A DNA stretch of 64,000 nt, from NCBI GenBank assembly GCA_964342385.1, contig CAYFGP010000013.1:1-64000 (forward strand). The letters run 5' to 3'. The stretch's first letter is position 1. Every line of letters begins with the position of its first letter. A model generated the notes under the pieces. That model was not told where the DNA came from. It worked only from the letters and a program-made list of their open reading frames with translations, and did not search any database. This document shows positions 45,316 to 54,342 of the stretch, piece after piece. This DNA is from Oceanospirillum sp964342385. GTDB taxonomy: Bacteria > Pseudomonadota > Gammaproteobacteria > Pseudomonadales > Halomonadaceae. The translations under genes were made by a program, and so were the position numbers.

Positions 45316-45903
45316 CTAACCATTACTCACTGCTGGGGTTAGCTTGTCATGGGCAAAAAAACGGTTTCGATCGTCTTTGGTCACCTGACACTGATGCAGT
45401 GGATACTCGCCTTTTTTACGATCTTCAAAATAGAGACGCAGAGTTTTCTCAATGGTTGGGAAAGCCAGTTCATCCCATGGAATCTCATCTTCGGAGAACA
45501 GCTCAACCTCTAAACTTTCAGGCCCGGCACCATACTCTGGCTCCGGCATATCCGCCAGAAACATCATATAGACCTGACTGATGGCTACAGTATCAATTAC
45601 CACGTACAGATGTTTGATATCTACCTTGGCATGAGCCTCTTCCCAGGTTTCCCGGGCGGCGGCATCATCCGTGCTCTCTTCATTTTCCATAAAACCCGCT
45701 GGCAGGGTCCAGTAACCCAGGCGTGGCTCAATCGCACGTTTACACAACAGCACCTTATCGCCATAGACAGGTACGGTGCCGGCAACAATCTTAGGGTTCT
45801 GATAATGAATTGTGCCGCAGGCATCACAAATATGGCGTGGGCGGTTATCGTCATCAGGAATACCAACCCGTACAGGGTGGCCACATTCGCTGCAGAAATT
45901 CAT
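45316..45903 (-). CDS. Nudix hydrolase with N-terminal zinc ribbon
   Basis: 195 residues. An N-terminal CxxC...CxxC zinc ribbon (MNFCSECGHP, HICDACG) precedes a Nudix domain whose box reads GFMENEESTDDAAARETWEE, with the catalytic REXXEE glutamates. It is similar in layout to NudC but shorter, so an NAD(H) or NADH-like pyrophosphatase is possible, unproven. AAGGA precedes the ATG. Tail residues and the stop lie in AGTAATGG-type short repeats. Confidence 0.87.
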   Translation of the reverse strand: MNFCSECGHPVRVGIPDDDNRPRHICDACGTIHYQNPKIVAGTVPVYGDKVLLCKRAIEPRLGYWTLPAGFMENEESTDDAAARETWEEAHAKVDIKHLYVVIDTVAISQVYMMFLADMPEPEYGAGPESLEVELFSEDEIPWDELAFPTIEKTLRLYFEDRKKGEYPLHQCQVTKDDRNRFFAHDKLTPAVSNG

Positions 45904-46090
45904 CCAGTGATCCTTTATTTCAGCTAGAGATTAGCCTAGCGTTTGAACTCAATGCTGACAGAATACGGCAGATTACTGGCCTTGACCAGCGTCAAACTTT
46001 TCCCTGTTTGCCCTTTCTCCATTAAGATGAAAGAAGAGCAGGTTTTGTACACCGGCTCAGCACTTTACTTGCGATGTAACGGATATACCT

Positions 46091-46735
46091 GTGAAATTAG
46101 AACAACTCAAAGATAAGCTGGCCCAGTTTCAAGGGCAGACCATTAAGGGAGCCCACCCTGATGCAGCGGTTTTAATCGCTTTAACCGACAATCCTAATGA
46201 TCCTGAAATTATTCTGACTCGTAGAGCCACACACTTATCCAGCCACTCCGGTCAGGTCGCGTTTCCCGGCGGTATGCACGATAAAACAGACCGTAACCTG
46301 AAACACACTGCGCTCAGGGAAAGCCAGGAAGAGGTGGCAATGGAACCTGATCAGGTAGAGATTATTGGTCGACTGAATCAGGTGATCTCCCATATGGGGG
46401 TACGGGTTACCCCCTGGGTCGGTATCGTGCCGGAAGATATCGAGCTAACCGCCAATGAAGATGAACTGGATGCGATTTTCCGTGTTCCCCTGTCTTTTTT
46501 TCTGGCCGATGAGCGCCACCATACCGATGTCATTCCTATTGGCCGGGAAGCCATCTATGTACCCTGCTACCACTTTGACGAATATATTATCTGGGGTCTG
46601 TCCGCCATGATGTTGGTGGATCTGCTGAAAACCGGCTTCGACGCACCGATTTCTCTGCATCAAAAACCTGCTGAAGGTAGCCCACTCCGTCACCTGGAGC
46701 CGAGTAAACATCGTAGGGTTAGCCGGGATAGCTAA
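46091..46735 (+). CDS. nudL: CoA pyrophosphatase (NudL family)
   Basis: 214 residues starting at GTG. The NudL signatures LTRRATHLSSHSGQVAFPGG and the Nudix box with RESQEE are present. It cleaves CoA and derivatives to 4'-phosphopantetheine and 3',5'-ADP. It is divergent from the zinc-ribbon Nudix gene by 187 bp. Confidence 0.9.
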   Translation: MKLEQLKDKLAQFQGQTIKGAHPDAAVLIALTDNPNDPEIILTRRATHLSSHSGQVAFPGGMHDKTDRNLKHTALRESQEEVAMEPDQVEIIGRLNQVISHMGVRVTPWVGIVPEDIELTANEDELDAIFRVPLSFFLADERHHTDVIPIGREAIYVPCYHFDEYIIWGLSAMMLVDLLKTGFDAPISLHQKPAEGSPLRHLEPSKHRRVSRDS

Positions 46736-47168
46736 AGTAATCGTTCAGAAGCATTGAGACCGTTACAAGGCACCGCTTGCTCTTTTTATTGGCATTTAAT
46801 AAAGCGCCTCTCAAAACGTACAATTTACGACGTTTAAGCCACTCAATCTGACAAAATAGTCGAATTTAAAGCAAAAAAGCTGGATTTTCGCCGCTCACCC
46901 GGTAAAGATCAGCCCTTTGCCTATCTACACGCAGGCAAAGGGAGTGGGATTATCATAAAACGGATAAACCCAACGCTTATACTTCGCGAAACAAAAGTAT
47001 TTCGATACTTACCATGCTTGTGTTTCGCGGCTTAATAAAGATAACCCAACAAGCAAAAGCATAATAATTAAGCCTGTTGGCAGTGCCAAAGCAAAGCAGC
47101 GTTCACTTTCGAGTGTTTGCCCAAACACTGACCAACTCAAGGCATATAATAACCTCAAGGAGCAAACC
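46736..47168. other. Non-coding stretch with two hairpins
   Basis: A 10-bp stem CCCTTTGCCT/AGGCAAAGGG spans 46913-46942. A nested hairpin lies around 46982-47030, with outer CGCGAAACA/TGTTTCGCG arms and an inner AAGTATTTCGATACTT (UUCG tetraloop-type). The outer flanks carry ACCCAAC sequences resembling the repeat at 17925-18183. The carbonic anhydrase promoter probably lies near 47120-47150. Confidence 0.5.
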
Positions 47169-47696
47169 GTGATTTACGACTTAGCAGATCGCAGGGTAAC
47201 GTTTGATTCCGATGATTACTTTATCGCCCCCAGTGCCGATGTCATTGGTTCGGTAAAGATTGGCCACCAGGCCAGCATCTGGTTCAACGTCACTGTACGG
47301 GGTGATAACGATTTGATCATTATTGGTGAACAGAGCAATGTCCAGGACGGTTCTGTTCTTCATGTGGATGATGACGTGCCTCTGACCATAGGCAAGGGTG
47401 TAACCATCGGCCATAAGGTGATTTTACACGGTTGTGAGATCGGCGATTACAGCCTGATTGGTATGAATGCGGTCATTCTAAACGGTGCCAAAATTGGTAA
47501 ATATTGCATCATTGGTGCTGGCGCCGTGGTGAAAGAAGGCATGGAGATTCCTGACGGCTCTCTGGTGGTAGGTGCACCGGCGATTATCAAGCGACAGATC
47601 AACGAAGATCAGTACGCCATGCTAGAAGCCAACGCCCAACATTATGTGGATAATGCGACTCGCTTTAACACTCAATTAAAAGCCCGAGACGAATAA
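47169..47696 (+). CDS. Gamma-class carbonic anhydrase family protein (YrdA-like)
   Basis: 175 residues starting at GTG, with AAGGAG eight bases upstream. The left-handed beta-helix hexapeptide repeats run through most of the length. Candidate metal histidines are in SVLHVDDD and TIGHKVILHG. Such proteins form trimers; many bind zinc, though catalytic activity is often unproven. Probably cotranscribed with the DUF1289 gene 55 bp downstream. Confidence 0.9.
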   Translation: MIYDLADRRVTFDSDDYFIAPSADVIGSVKIGHQASIWFNVTVRGDNDLIIIGEQSNVQDGSVLHVDDDVPLTIGKGVTIGHKVILHGCEIGDYSLIGMNAVILNGAKIGKYCIIGAGAVVKEGMEIPDGSLVVGAPAIIKRQINEDQYAMLEANAQHYVDNATRFNTQLKARDE

Positions 47697-47751
47697 AGCA
47701 TAATAACGAAGAGTAGAGCATTCGGGATCATGCATCCCGCCAGGAGTATTT

Positions 47752-47985
47752 GTGAATCTTAAACAAGCGGCATCGCAGCAAACATCAAGCCCTAGCGCTG
47801 TCTCCATTGCCTCTCCCTGTGTCAATATTTGTGCCCTGAATGATGAGGGATTCTGTATTGGCTGTTATCGGGATGGTAACGAGATTCGCTTATGGAACCA
47901 GTACACGGATGAACAGAAGCAGCAAGTACTTAACAGTTGCCAACGTCGTGCCGAGCTGGATCAAGCCTTTATCAAGTCAGCCTGA
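47752..47985 (+). CDS. DUF1289 cysteine-rich protein
   Basis: 77 residues starting at GTG, with AGGAG upstream. The DUF1289 motif SPCVNICALNDEGFCIGCYRD gives four cysteines likely to bind zinc or an iron-sulfur cluster, followed by an Arg-rich helix. Commonly found beside YrdA-type genes. Function unknown. Confidence 0.83.
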   Translation: MNLKQAASQQTSSPSAVSIASPCVNICALNDEGFCIGCYRDGNEIRLWNQYTDEQKQQVLNSCQRRAELDQAFIKSA

Positions 47986-48340
47986 TTCCCTCTGTCAGTA
48001 AAAGATTTCGCGTATCAGACTCGGCTTTAAATAATTGGCTAACATAATCGCGACAAACACCTAAACAACAGTGGCTCGGTAAAATGTGTCCAACCTCACC
48101 TGTCAAAGGCAGGGGGAACATCAGGAACACTTTTGTTTAGCTATACCTGGTTTTCTGCCAATAACTGACAGGGTTCAGTCTTTGAGCCCTGTCAGACCCA
48201 TACTAAAACAGGCTACAATAGCCCTTCTTACACGAACCCCATAGGTTTTGTTATCAGCTTTAGCATCGGCCCTTTGGCAATGCTGACTTGTGCGCGTTAA
48301 GGGTTCGTATCAAAAAGAACTGATTGAAGATAAACGTATC
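47986..48340. other. Non-coding stretch upstream of trpS
   Basis: A 12-bp stem, CTGACAGGGTTC with GAGCCCTGTCAG (one G-U pair), spans 48165-48196 without a T-tract. It may end upstream transcripts or be a leader structure of trpS. No leader peptide rich in Trp codons was seen. Confidence 0.5.
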
Positions 48341-49357
48341 ATGATGGAAAAACGTCGAGTTTTAACCGGTATCACCACCACAGGTATTCCTCACCTGGGT
48401 AACTACGTGGGTGCGATTCGTCCTGCCATTGAGGCCAGCCGCGATCCAAGCAACGAATCTTTCTACTTCCTGGCGGACCTGCATGCTCTGATCAAGTGTC
48501 ACGATCCTAAGCGTGTCGATGAGTCCCGTCGCGCCATCGCCGCAACCTGGCTGGCTTTGGGCCTGGATACCGACAACTCTGTGTTCTACCGTCAGTCTGA
48601 TATCCCTGAAATCACCGAACTGACCTGGCTGCTGACTTGTGTTTGCTCCAAGGGCCTGATGAACCGCGCTCACGCCTATAAAGCCGTGGTTCAGGAAAAC
48701 GAAGAAGAAGGCAGCAGCGATCCGGATAAGGGTGTGACCATGGGTCTGTTCAGCTATCCGGTACTGATGGCTGCTGATATTCTGATGTTTAACGCTACCG
48801 ATATCCCTGTCGGTCGTGACCAGATCCAGCATATCGAAATGGCCCGTGATGTGGCTCAGCGCTTTAACCACATCTACAAAGGCCAGTACTTCACACTACC
48901 GGAAGCCCGTGTGGATGATGAAGTGGCAGTTCTGGGTGGTCTGGATGGCCGTAAGATGAGCAAGAGCTACAACAACACCATTCCTCTGTTTGAAACCGAG
49001 AAGAAGTTGCTGAAGCTGATCCGTAAGATCAAAACCAACTCTCTGGAGCCAGGCGAGCCAAAAGAAACCGAAGGCTGTACCCTGTTCCAGATCTGGCAGG
49101 CCTTCGCCACACCAGAACAGACCGCTGAGATGCGTAAGCGCTACGAAGACGGTATCGGCTGGGGTGAAATGAAAAATGATCTGTTCGAGCTGGTGAATGA
49201 TCACCTGAAAGAGCCGCGCACCCGTTACGAAGAGCTGATGAACGATATGGGTTACGTTGAAGAAGTGCTGCGCAAAGGTGCAGACCGTGCCCGCGCTGAA
49301 GCCGCGCCTCTGATGGATCAACTGCGTAAAGCGGTAGGCTTTGGTTCATTTGTCTAA
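48341..49357 (+). CDS. trpS: Tryptophanyl-tRNA synthetase
   Basis: 338 residues from ATG 48341 (next ATG 48344; an in-frame GTG at 48290 is less likely). The class I signatures are the HIGH-type HLGN after TTGIP and KMSKS. It charges tRNA-Trp. The ribosome site is weak. The stop codon lies in a roughly 30-bp degenerate tandem repeat that runs 108 bp past the gene. Confidence 0.96.
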   Translation: MMEKRRVLTGITTTGIPHLGNYVGAIRPAIEASRDPSNESFYFLADLHALIKCHDPKRVDESRRAIAATWLALGLDTDNSVFYRQSDIPEITELTWLLTCVCSKGLMNRAHAYKAVVQENEEEGSSDPDKGVTMGLFSYPVLMAADILMFNATDIPVGRDQIQHIEMARDVAQRFNHIYKGQYFTLPEARVDDEVAVLGGLDGRKMSKSYNNTIPLFETEKKLLKLIRKIKTNSLEPGEPKETEGCTLFQIWQAFATPEQTAEMRKRYEDGIGWGEMKNDLFELVNDHLKEPRTRYEELMNDMGYVEEVLRKGADRARAEAAPLMDQLRKAVGFGSFV

Positions 49358-49465
49358 GTGATTTGCCTTAGCAGACATTTGATCTAAGAGCCCACTGTTT
49401 TAAAAACTATTCTCTAAAAGCCCATGCTTTAAAAGAGAATGTTCTAAACAGAGAAAGCTCTAAGA
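49345..49465 (+). repeat. ~30-bp tandem repeat, four units, covering the trpS stop
   Basis: Units 49345-49374, 49375-49405, 49406-49435 and 49436-49465 each contain TCTAA near position 8-13 and TTTA/TAA near the end. The first contains the trpS stop. Divergence between units is high but phase is maintained. Confidence 0.7.
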
Positions 49466-49663
49466 CCAGATGACGATCCGAGGTATAGCCTTTATTGAGC
49501 GCTATACTGTGAAAAGGGTGGCTTAATGCCACCCTTTTTTATGGCGTTTTTTTATCCAGCACAGTGCTTTAAGGTAAGTTCTGTCGCTAAGAAAAGAATC
49601 AGAGATCAGGAACGGCCTTTCTCCCTCCTTTTGCACCTAATAACAGCCCAATAAGAGTCCAAT
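49358..49663. other. Non-coding stretch after trpS
   Basis: Holds the trpS-end repeats (to 49465), the trpS terminator (49512-49540) and the histidine kinase promoter region. Nothing else is supported. Confidence 0.6.
49512..49540 (+). terminator. trpS terminator
   Basis: AAAAGGGTGGC pairs with GCCACCCTTTT, with a 5-nt loop and a T-run. Confidence 0.88.
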
Positions 49664-50686
49664 ATGCCCCAAGCCCGTAAACGCCAGTTAATGAAAGAGA
49701 AGGTACGCCTCAGCAATCGTAAACAGGTCATTACAGGGGTAACCTGTTTTATTCTTTTCTCTGCTGTTTTGTTGAACACGGATGCTTTTGAGCTTTTCTA
49801 CGACTTCTCGCGGGAGCATGAAGATTGGGAACTGGATGAGATTATTTTAGTACTGTTTTCGGCTTTGGTAACCAGCTCTCTCACCTTTGCCTACAGTACC
49901 TGGCACTATAACCGAACCTTGAAAGAAGAGATCGACTATCGGGTAAAGCTGGAGATGGAGCTGGCCCATGCACAAAAGCTGCAATCTCTCGGGACTCTGG
50001 CCGGTGGCATCGCTCACTCAACGAATAACTATCTGCAACCGATTCAAACCTTAAGCCGATTGAGCAAAAAACAGCTACCAGAAGAGAGTCCACTTCAATC
50101 CGTACTGGATAAGATTCTGCAAGCCTCGGAACATGCGCAAGAAGTACTGGATCAGTTACTGCGTTTTAGTCATCAGGGTAATCGGGAAAATCCTGTTTGT
50201 GATTTGCAGCAGGAGCTGAGCCAACATCAACTCCTCTACCAATCTGCGGTATCTCATGCAGAACAGCTGACGTTTAAGCTCACAGATCAGTCCTGCCCTG
50301 TCGCCTTAAGCAATAGTCAATGTGCAGATATTTTACTTGCCCTAATCACCAATGCAGAAGATAGCTATGATGGCGTAGGAGGTCCGATTGAGGTACAGCT
50401 GGAACAGCAGCAGAATATGGTTCAACTGAGTATCAGCGATCAGGGTTGTGGTATGGATAACACACTGCAGCAACGTATCTTTGAGCCTTTTTATACCAGT
50501 AAAACCGTGGGCCAAGGTACAGGTTTAGGGCTTTCTATCGTTCATGGCTTAATCCAACAACCCGGCGGTAGCATCGAGGTTAAGAGTGAACCGGGTAAAG
50601 GCAGCCGATTTATAGTACACCTTCCTTTAGCCAACCAAGATAACTTAAAGCTCCCGTTAAACGATAGCAACACACACTCGGCATAA
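49664..50686 (+). CDS. Membrane sensor histidine kinase
   Basis: 340 residues. Two transmembrane helices (about 22-40 and 61-78) flank a 20-residue acidic periplasmic loop. The dimerisation segment has the phospho-His in GGIAHSTNNYLQP, then the HATPase domain with N box NAEDS, DQGCGM, FEPFYTSK and GQGTGLGLSIVHG. The H-box replaces the usual Asp-Phe after His by Ser-Thr, which may affect phosphatase or kinase balance. The single-domain receiver gene follows by 76 bp, so they probably form a pair. Confidence 0.9.
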   Translation: MPQARKRQLMKEKVRLSNRKQVITGVTCFILFSAVLLNTDAFELFYDFSREHEDWELDEIILVLFSALVTSSLTFAYSTWHYNRTLKEEIDYRVKLEMELAHAQKLQSLGTLAGGIAHSTNNYLQPIQTLSRLSKKQLPEESPLQSVLDKILQASEHAQEVLDQLLRFSHQGNRENPVCDLQQELSQHQLLYQSAVSHAEQLTFKLTDQSCPVALSNSQCADILLALITNAEDSYDGVGGPIEVQLEQQQNMVQLSISDQGCGMDNTLQQRIFEPFYTSKTVGQGTGLGLSIVHGLIQQPGGSIEVKSEPGKGSRFIVHLPLANQDNLKLPLNDSNTHSA

Positions 50687-50762
50687 GCATCATTAACCTG
50701 ATGACTTGAATAGCAGAAAAAAGAAAACAGCAGATATAAAAATACGTTGAGGACAACGCCGA

Positions 50763-51140
50763 ATGAAACATATTTTACTGATCGATGACGATGAACTGGT
50801 GCGCTTTGCCCTGAATATGGCTTTGGAAATGGCCGGATTTAAAGTCACACAAGCGACACACGGCGCAGATCCTATCGTCACCTCGACACTCAATAGCCAG
50901 CAGGTTGATCTGGTTATCAGCGATATTATTATGCCGGAAAAAGAGGGGATAGAACTGCTGATCGAACTCAGGCAACAGCACCCTCAGCTACCTGTCATCT
51001 GTATCTCTGGTGGCGGACGACTCTCCGGTACCGACTATCTGGTCAGCGCAGAAAAGCTGGGCGCTCAGGCGATCTTCAGAAAGCCCTTGGATGAAGAACA
51101 ACTGATCGCCAAAATCAACGAGCTGCTCAGTACAGACTAA
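50763..51140 (+). CDS. Single-domain response regulator
   Basis: 125 residues, receiver only. The acidic pair follows LLIDDDE, the phospho-Asp is in ISDIIMPEKEG, the switch Thr/Ser is in ICISGG and the Lys in IFRKPLD. GAGGAC precedes the ATG. It likely receives phosphate from the upstream kinase and passes it on by protein contact or phosphorelay. Confidence 0.92.
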   Translation: MKHILLIDDDELVRFALNMALEMAGFKVTQATHGADPIVTSTLNSQQVDLVISDIIMPEKEGIELLIELRQQHPQLPVICISGGGRLSGTDYLVSAEKLGAQAIFRKPLDEEQLIAKINELLSTD

Positions 51141-51210
51141 ACTCGTATAAAGTTCATTAATACTCAGCCAAGCCGTATCGGGATGCTATCTCTTGGTCAT
51201 AACAATAATC

Positions 51211-54207
51211 ATGCAAAGGACCATATTAAAGATGCCTCAAACCGCTGCCTTATGGATCGTAAGCTGTACCCTTTTTCTGTTTATTAGCTTAAGTAGCCTC
51301 CCGATCCAGGCTCTGGATCAGACGGAGTCAACACTGCAGCTGACAGAGGAAGAGCGCACTTGGTTATTGAACCACCAAAAGATCCGAGTACATAACGAGA
51401 TGACCTGGGGGCCCTTTAACTACCATGAGTTTGGTCGCCCTAAAGGCTACTCCATTGAGTTTATGGACCTGCTGGCCGAAAAACTGGGCATTGAGGTTGA
51501 ATATATCAGCGGCCCCAGCTGGGATGAACTGCTGAGCATGATGCATCGGAAAGAACTGGATGTCATGCTGAATATTGTCCAAACGGAATCTCGCAGTAAA
51601 TATATTCTATTTACCGAACCCTATGTCGAAAACCCTACCGGCATTCTGGTAAGAGACGATAATCAGTCGATTCGGGATCTACGTGATCTGAATGGTCGGG
51701 TGCTGGCTATTCCCAAAGGTTTTTTCTATCAGGAAATATTAGAACGGGACTTTCCTGGCATCCAACTGTTACTGCTGAAAGATCAGGTCGATAGCATGAA
51801 AGCAGTCTCTTTTGGTCGTGCTCACGCCACTATCGGTGGTATCGCAGTGCAAAATTACCAGATGCGTAAACATTTGATTAATAACGTTAAAATTGTCGGT
51901 GGTATCGAAGACCCCCGTTTTGCCAATTTTCTGAGATTGGGTGTACGCAATGACTGGCCGGTCTTCCGTAATATCCTGCAAAAAGCGATGGCTTCTATCA
52001 CTGCCAAAGAGTGGGATAGACTCAGTCGGCGCTGGCTGGATGGTGGCTTAAAGCGGACCGATGTACTGCAGCTGGATAAAGAAGAACAGGCCTTTCTGGC
52101 TGCTAATCCGGTACTGCGCGTTCATAACGAGATGGACTGGCCGCCGTTTAACTTTAATGAACGCAGTAAACCTCTGGGTTACTCGATCGACGTCATGGAC
52201 TTGATTGCCCGCAAAACCGGTTTTCGCATCGAATATATCAGCGGCCCGGCCTGGAACGATTTTCTGGCGATGGCAAAAGAGCGTCAGATTGATGTGCTAC
52301 TCAATATTGTAAGTACTGCGGAGCGCCGTCAGTACCTGCGTTTCACCCGTCCCTATGCTTTCAATCCCAATGTCATTGTCAGTAAAAAATCCGCTAAGTT
52401 TGACAGTATCGCCAGTCTAACCGGCAAAACCGTTGCCGTACCTCGAGGCTTCTTTTATGAGGAACTACTCAGTAAGGACTACCCTGAGATAAAACTACAT
52501 CGAGTCGATAATATTCTTGAAGCGCTTAAAGCGATCTCTGTTGGCAAAGCCGATGCTGCATTAGGCGAAGCGGCCGTGTTTAATCATCTATTGGCCCAAC
52601 ACTTGATGAATGATCTGACAATAACCGGTGAAGCCGACTTAGGACGTCCTGATCTGGATAATCTGAGAATCGGTGTGCGTGCGGATTGGCCTGTTCTACA
52701 AGGTATTTTGGATCGAGCCATTGAATCGATCTCCCGGGATGAGATCGCCGATATATCCCAACGTTGGATGGGCAACGAAAACTATATTGCCCGTCCGGGC
52801 AGCGGTCTAAGCCTGACAGAAGCCGAAAAAGCCTATCTAGAGAAACAACCGGGTGTCACTTATTGCGCCAATCCGGATTGGATGCCTATTGAACGTATCG
52901 GCTCCGGAGGTCAACACGAAGGCATGGTCGCAGACTATTTGGCACTTATGGCAGATCGTATCGGCATCAACCTAACCCTGGTGCAAACGGAAAACAGTGC
53001 CCAATCCTTGGAATTTGCCAAAGGCCGTCGCTGTGATCTGATGTCTGCGGCCTTTGAAACCCCGCAAGCCGGACGCCAACTCAACTTCACTAAACCCTAT
53101 TTGCGCTTACCTTTAGTGATCGCCATTCGGGAAAATGAGATTTTTGTTGATGGCCTTAAAGCACTCAGTAACAAAACCATTGCCGTCGCTAAAGGTTACG
53201 GTCTACTGCAGAAACTTCAGCGGGATTACCCCAAGCTACAGGTCGTTGAGGTAGAAAATATTGTTGATGGCCTACGTCAGGTAGAGGAAGGTCGTTTATT
53301 TGGCATTGTCGGAGCGATTGCCCCCGTGGGTCATGCCATTCGCAAACAGCGTTTTTTAAATATCAAAATTGGTGGTCGCCTGGATGAGGACTGGAAGCTA
53401 GCGGTTGCCGTGCGTAATGACAGTCCTGAACTGTTATCCATGTTTAACAAGGCCACCGACTATATTACCGAAGAGGAACACTCCAAAGTGTTCCAACGCT
53501 GGGTCTCGGTGAAATTTGAACATGACGTCGACTACGATCTGTTATGGAAACTGGCCCTAACCGCGGGCCTGATCGTAGCCTTTATCGCACTATGGAATTG
53601 GAAACTGGCCCGACTAAATCGACAGCTAACACAGGAAATTGGCCTACGTCAGCAAGCAGAACAGGCGCTCACTCAAGCCAATGACAGCCTGAACAGTAAA
53701 AATCGTGAGCTGGAAGTACTTTCCAGTACCGATGCCTTAACCGGTATCGCCAATCGCCTCTATACCGAGGAGAGTCTGAATAAAGAGTTGGAGCGTAGGT
53801 CCCGCTATAACCAGCCTGTTTCTGTACTCCTGTTGGATATCGACCACTTTAAAAATATTAACGACAGCTATGGCCACAGTTTGGGCGATGAAGTACTGCA
53901 GGGCGTGGCTCGCATATTGAAAGACAATACCCGGAGTTCAGATATAGTGGGTCGTTGGGGTGGTGAAGAATTTCTCATTATCCTACCGGAAACCTCTATC
54001 ACCATGGCAGGCCGTTTGGCAGAAAAACTACGCGCGATTCTAGCTGCCGAGCCCTTTCCAGAAGTTGATCAGGTGACCGCAAGTTTTGGTGTGGCTGAGG
54101 CAGAAACCGAAATAGAAGGTTCTGCCCGTCAGCTGGTACAAAAGGTTGATGTGGCTCTATACCAGGCAAAAGAGCAGGGTCGCAACCAGGTAGCCCTTGC
54201 ACAGTAA
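51211..54207 (+). CDS. Triple periplasmic SBP-sensor diguanylate cyclase
   Basis: 998 residues from ATG 51211. A signal sequence is followed by three family-3 solute-binding domains (about 50-285, 295-530, 540-770). The first two are clear internal duplicates: both carry RVHNEM-W-PFN, GYSI--MDL and EYISGP-W. The third is divergent (VTYCANPDWMPIE). One transmembrane helix (about 776-800) and a GGDEF domain (about 840-995) follow, with an intact GGEEF near 916 and the RSSD inhibitory site. It probably senses periplasmic amino acids or similar ligands and makes c-di-GMP. An alternative start at 51232 is possible. The multi-SBP layout recalls BvgS-type sensors fused to a cyclase. Confidence 0.92.
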   Translation: MQRTILKMPQTAALWIVSCTLFLFISLSSLPIQALDQTESTLQLTEEERTWLLNHQKIRVHNEMTWGPFNYHEFGRPKGYSIEFMDLLAEKLGIEVEYISGPSWDELLSMMHRKELDVMLNIVQTESRSKYILFTEPYVENPTGILVRDDNQSIRDLRDLNGRVLAIPKGFFYQEILERDFPGIQLLLLKDQVDSMKAVSFGRAHATIGGIAVQNYQMRKHLINNVKIVGGIEDPRFANFLRLGVRNDWPVFRNILQKAMASITAKEWDRLSRRWLDGGLKRTDVLQLDKEEQAFLAANPVLRVHNEMDWPPFNFNERSKPLGYSIDVMDLIARKTGFRIEYISGPAWNDFLAMAKERQIDVLLNIVSTAERRQYLRFTRPYAFNPNVIVSKKSAKFDSIASLTGKTVAVPRGFFYEELLSKDYPEIKLHRVDNILEALKAISVGKADAALGEAAVFNHLLAQHLMNDLTITGEADLGRPDLDNLRIGVRADWPVLQGILDRAIESISRDEIADISQRWMGNENYIARPGSGLSLTEAEKAYLEKQPGVTYCANPDWMPIERIGSGGQHEGMVADYLALMADRIGINLTLVQTENSAQSLEFAKGRRCDLMSAAFETPQAGRQLNFTKPYLRLPLVIAIRENEIFVDGLKALSNKTIAVAKGYGLLQKLQRDYPKLQVVEVENIVDGLRQVEEGRLFGIVGAIAPVGHAIRKQRFLNIKIGGRLDEDWKLAVAVRNDSPELLSMFNKATDYITEEEHSKVFQRWVSVKFEHDVDYDLLWKLALTAGLIVAFIALWNWKLARLNRQLTQEIGLRQQAEQALTQANDSLNSKNRELEVLSSTDALTGIANRLYTEESLNKELERRSRYNQPVSVLLLDIDHFKNINDSYGHSLGDEVLQGVARILKDNTRSSDIVGRWGGEEFLIILPETSITMAGRLAEKLRAILAAEPFPEVDQVTASFGVAEAETEIEGSARQLVQKVDVALYQAKEQGRNQVALAQ

Positions 54208-54342
54208 TACAACACCCAACAAAGAGACAGAGTGAATCTGTCTCTTTTAGATGCTTAATAATGGCTTAACATTCAGAATTTGCTGGCACGCCTATGGCGT
54301 GGATAACAGCCTCTATGCGATCAATAACCGCCAGGCAGGCCG

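Noticed and set aside
48165..48196. T-box or trp attenuator upstream of trpS
   Set aside because: There is a hairpin but no T-tract, no Trp-codon leader and no T-box sequence; T-boxes are not expected in this group.
51211..53500. Long direct repeats seen at DNA level
   Set aside because: They come from the duplicated SBP domains inside one gene, not from a mobile element or CRISPR array.
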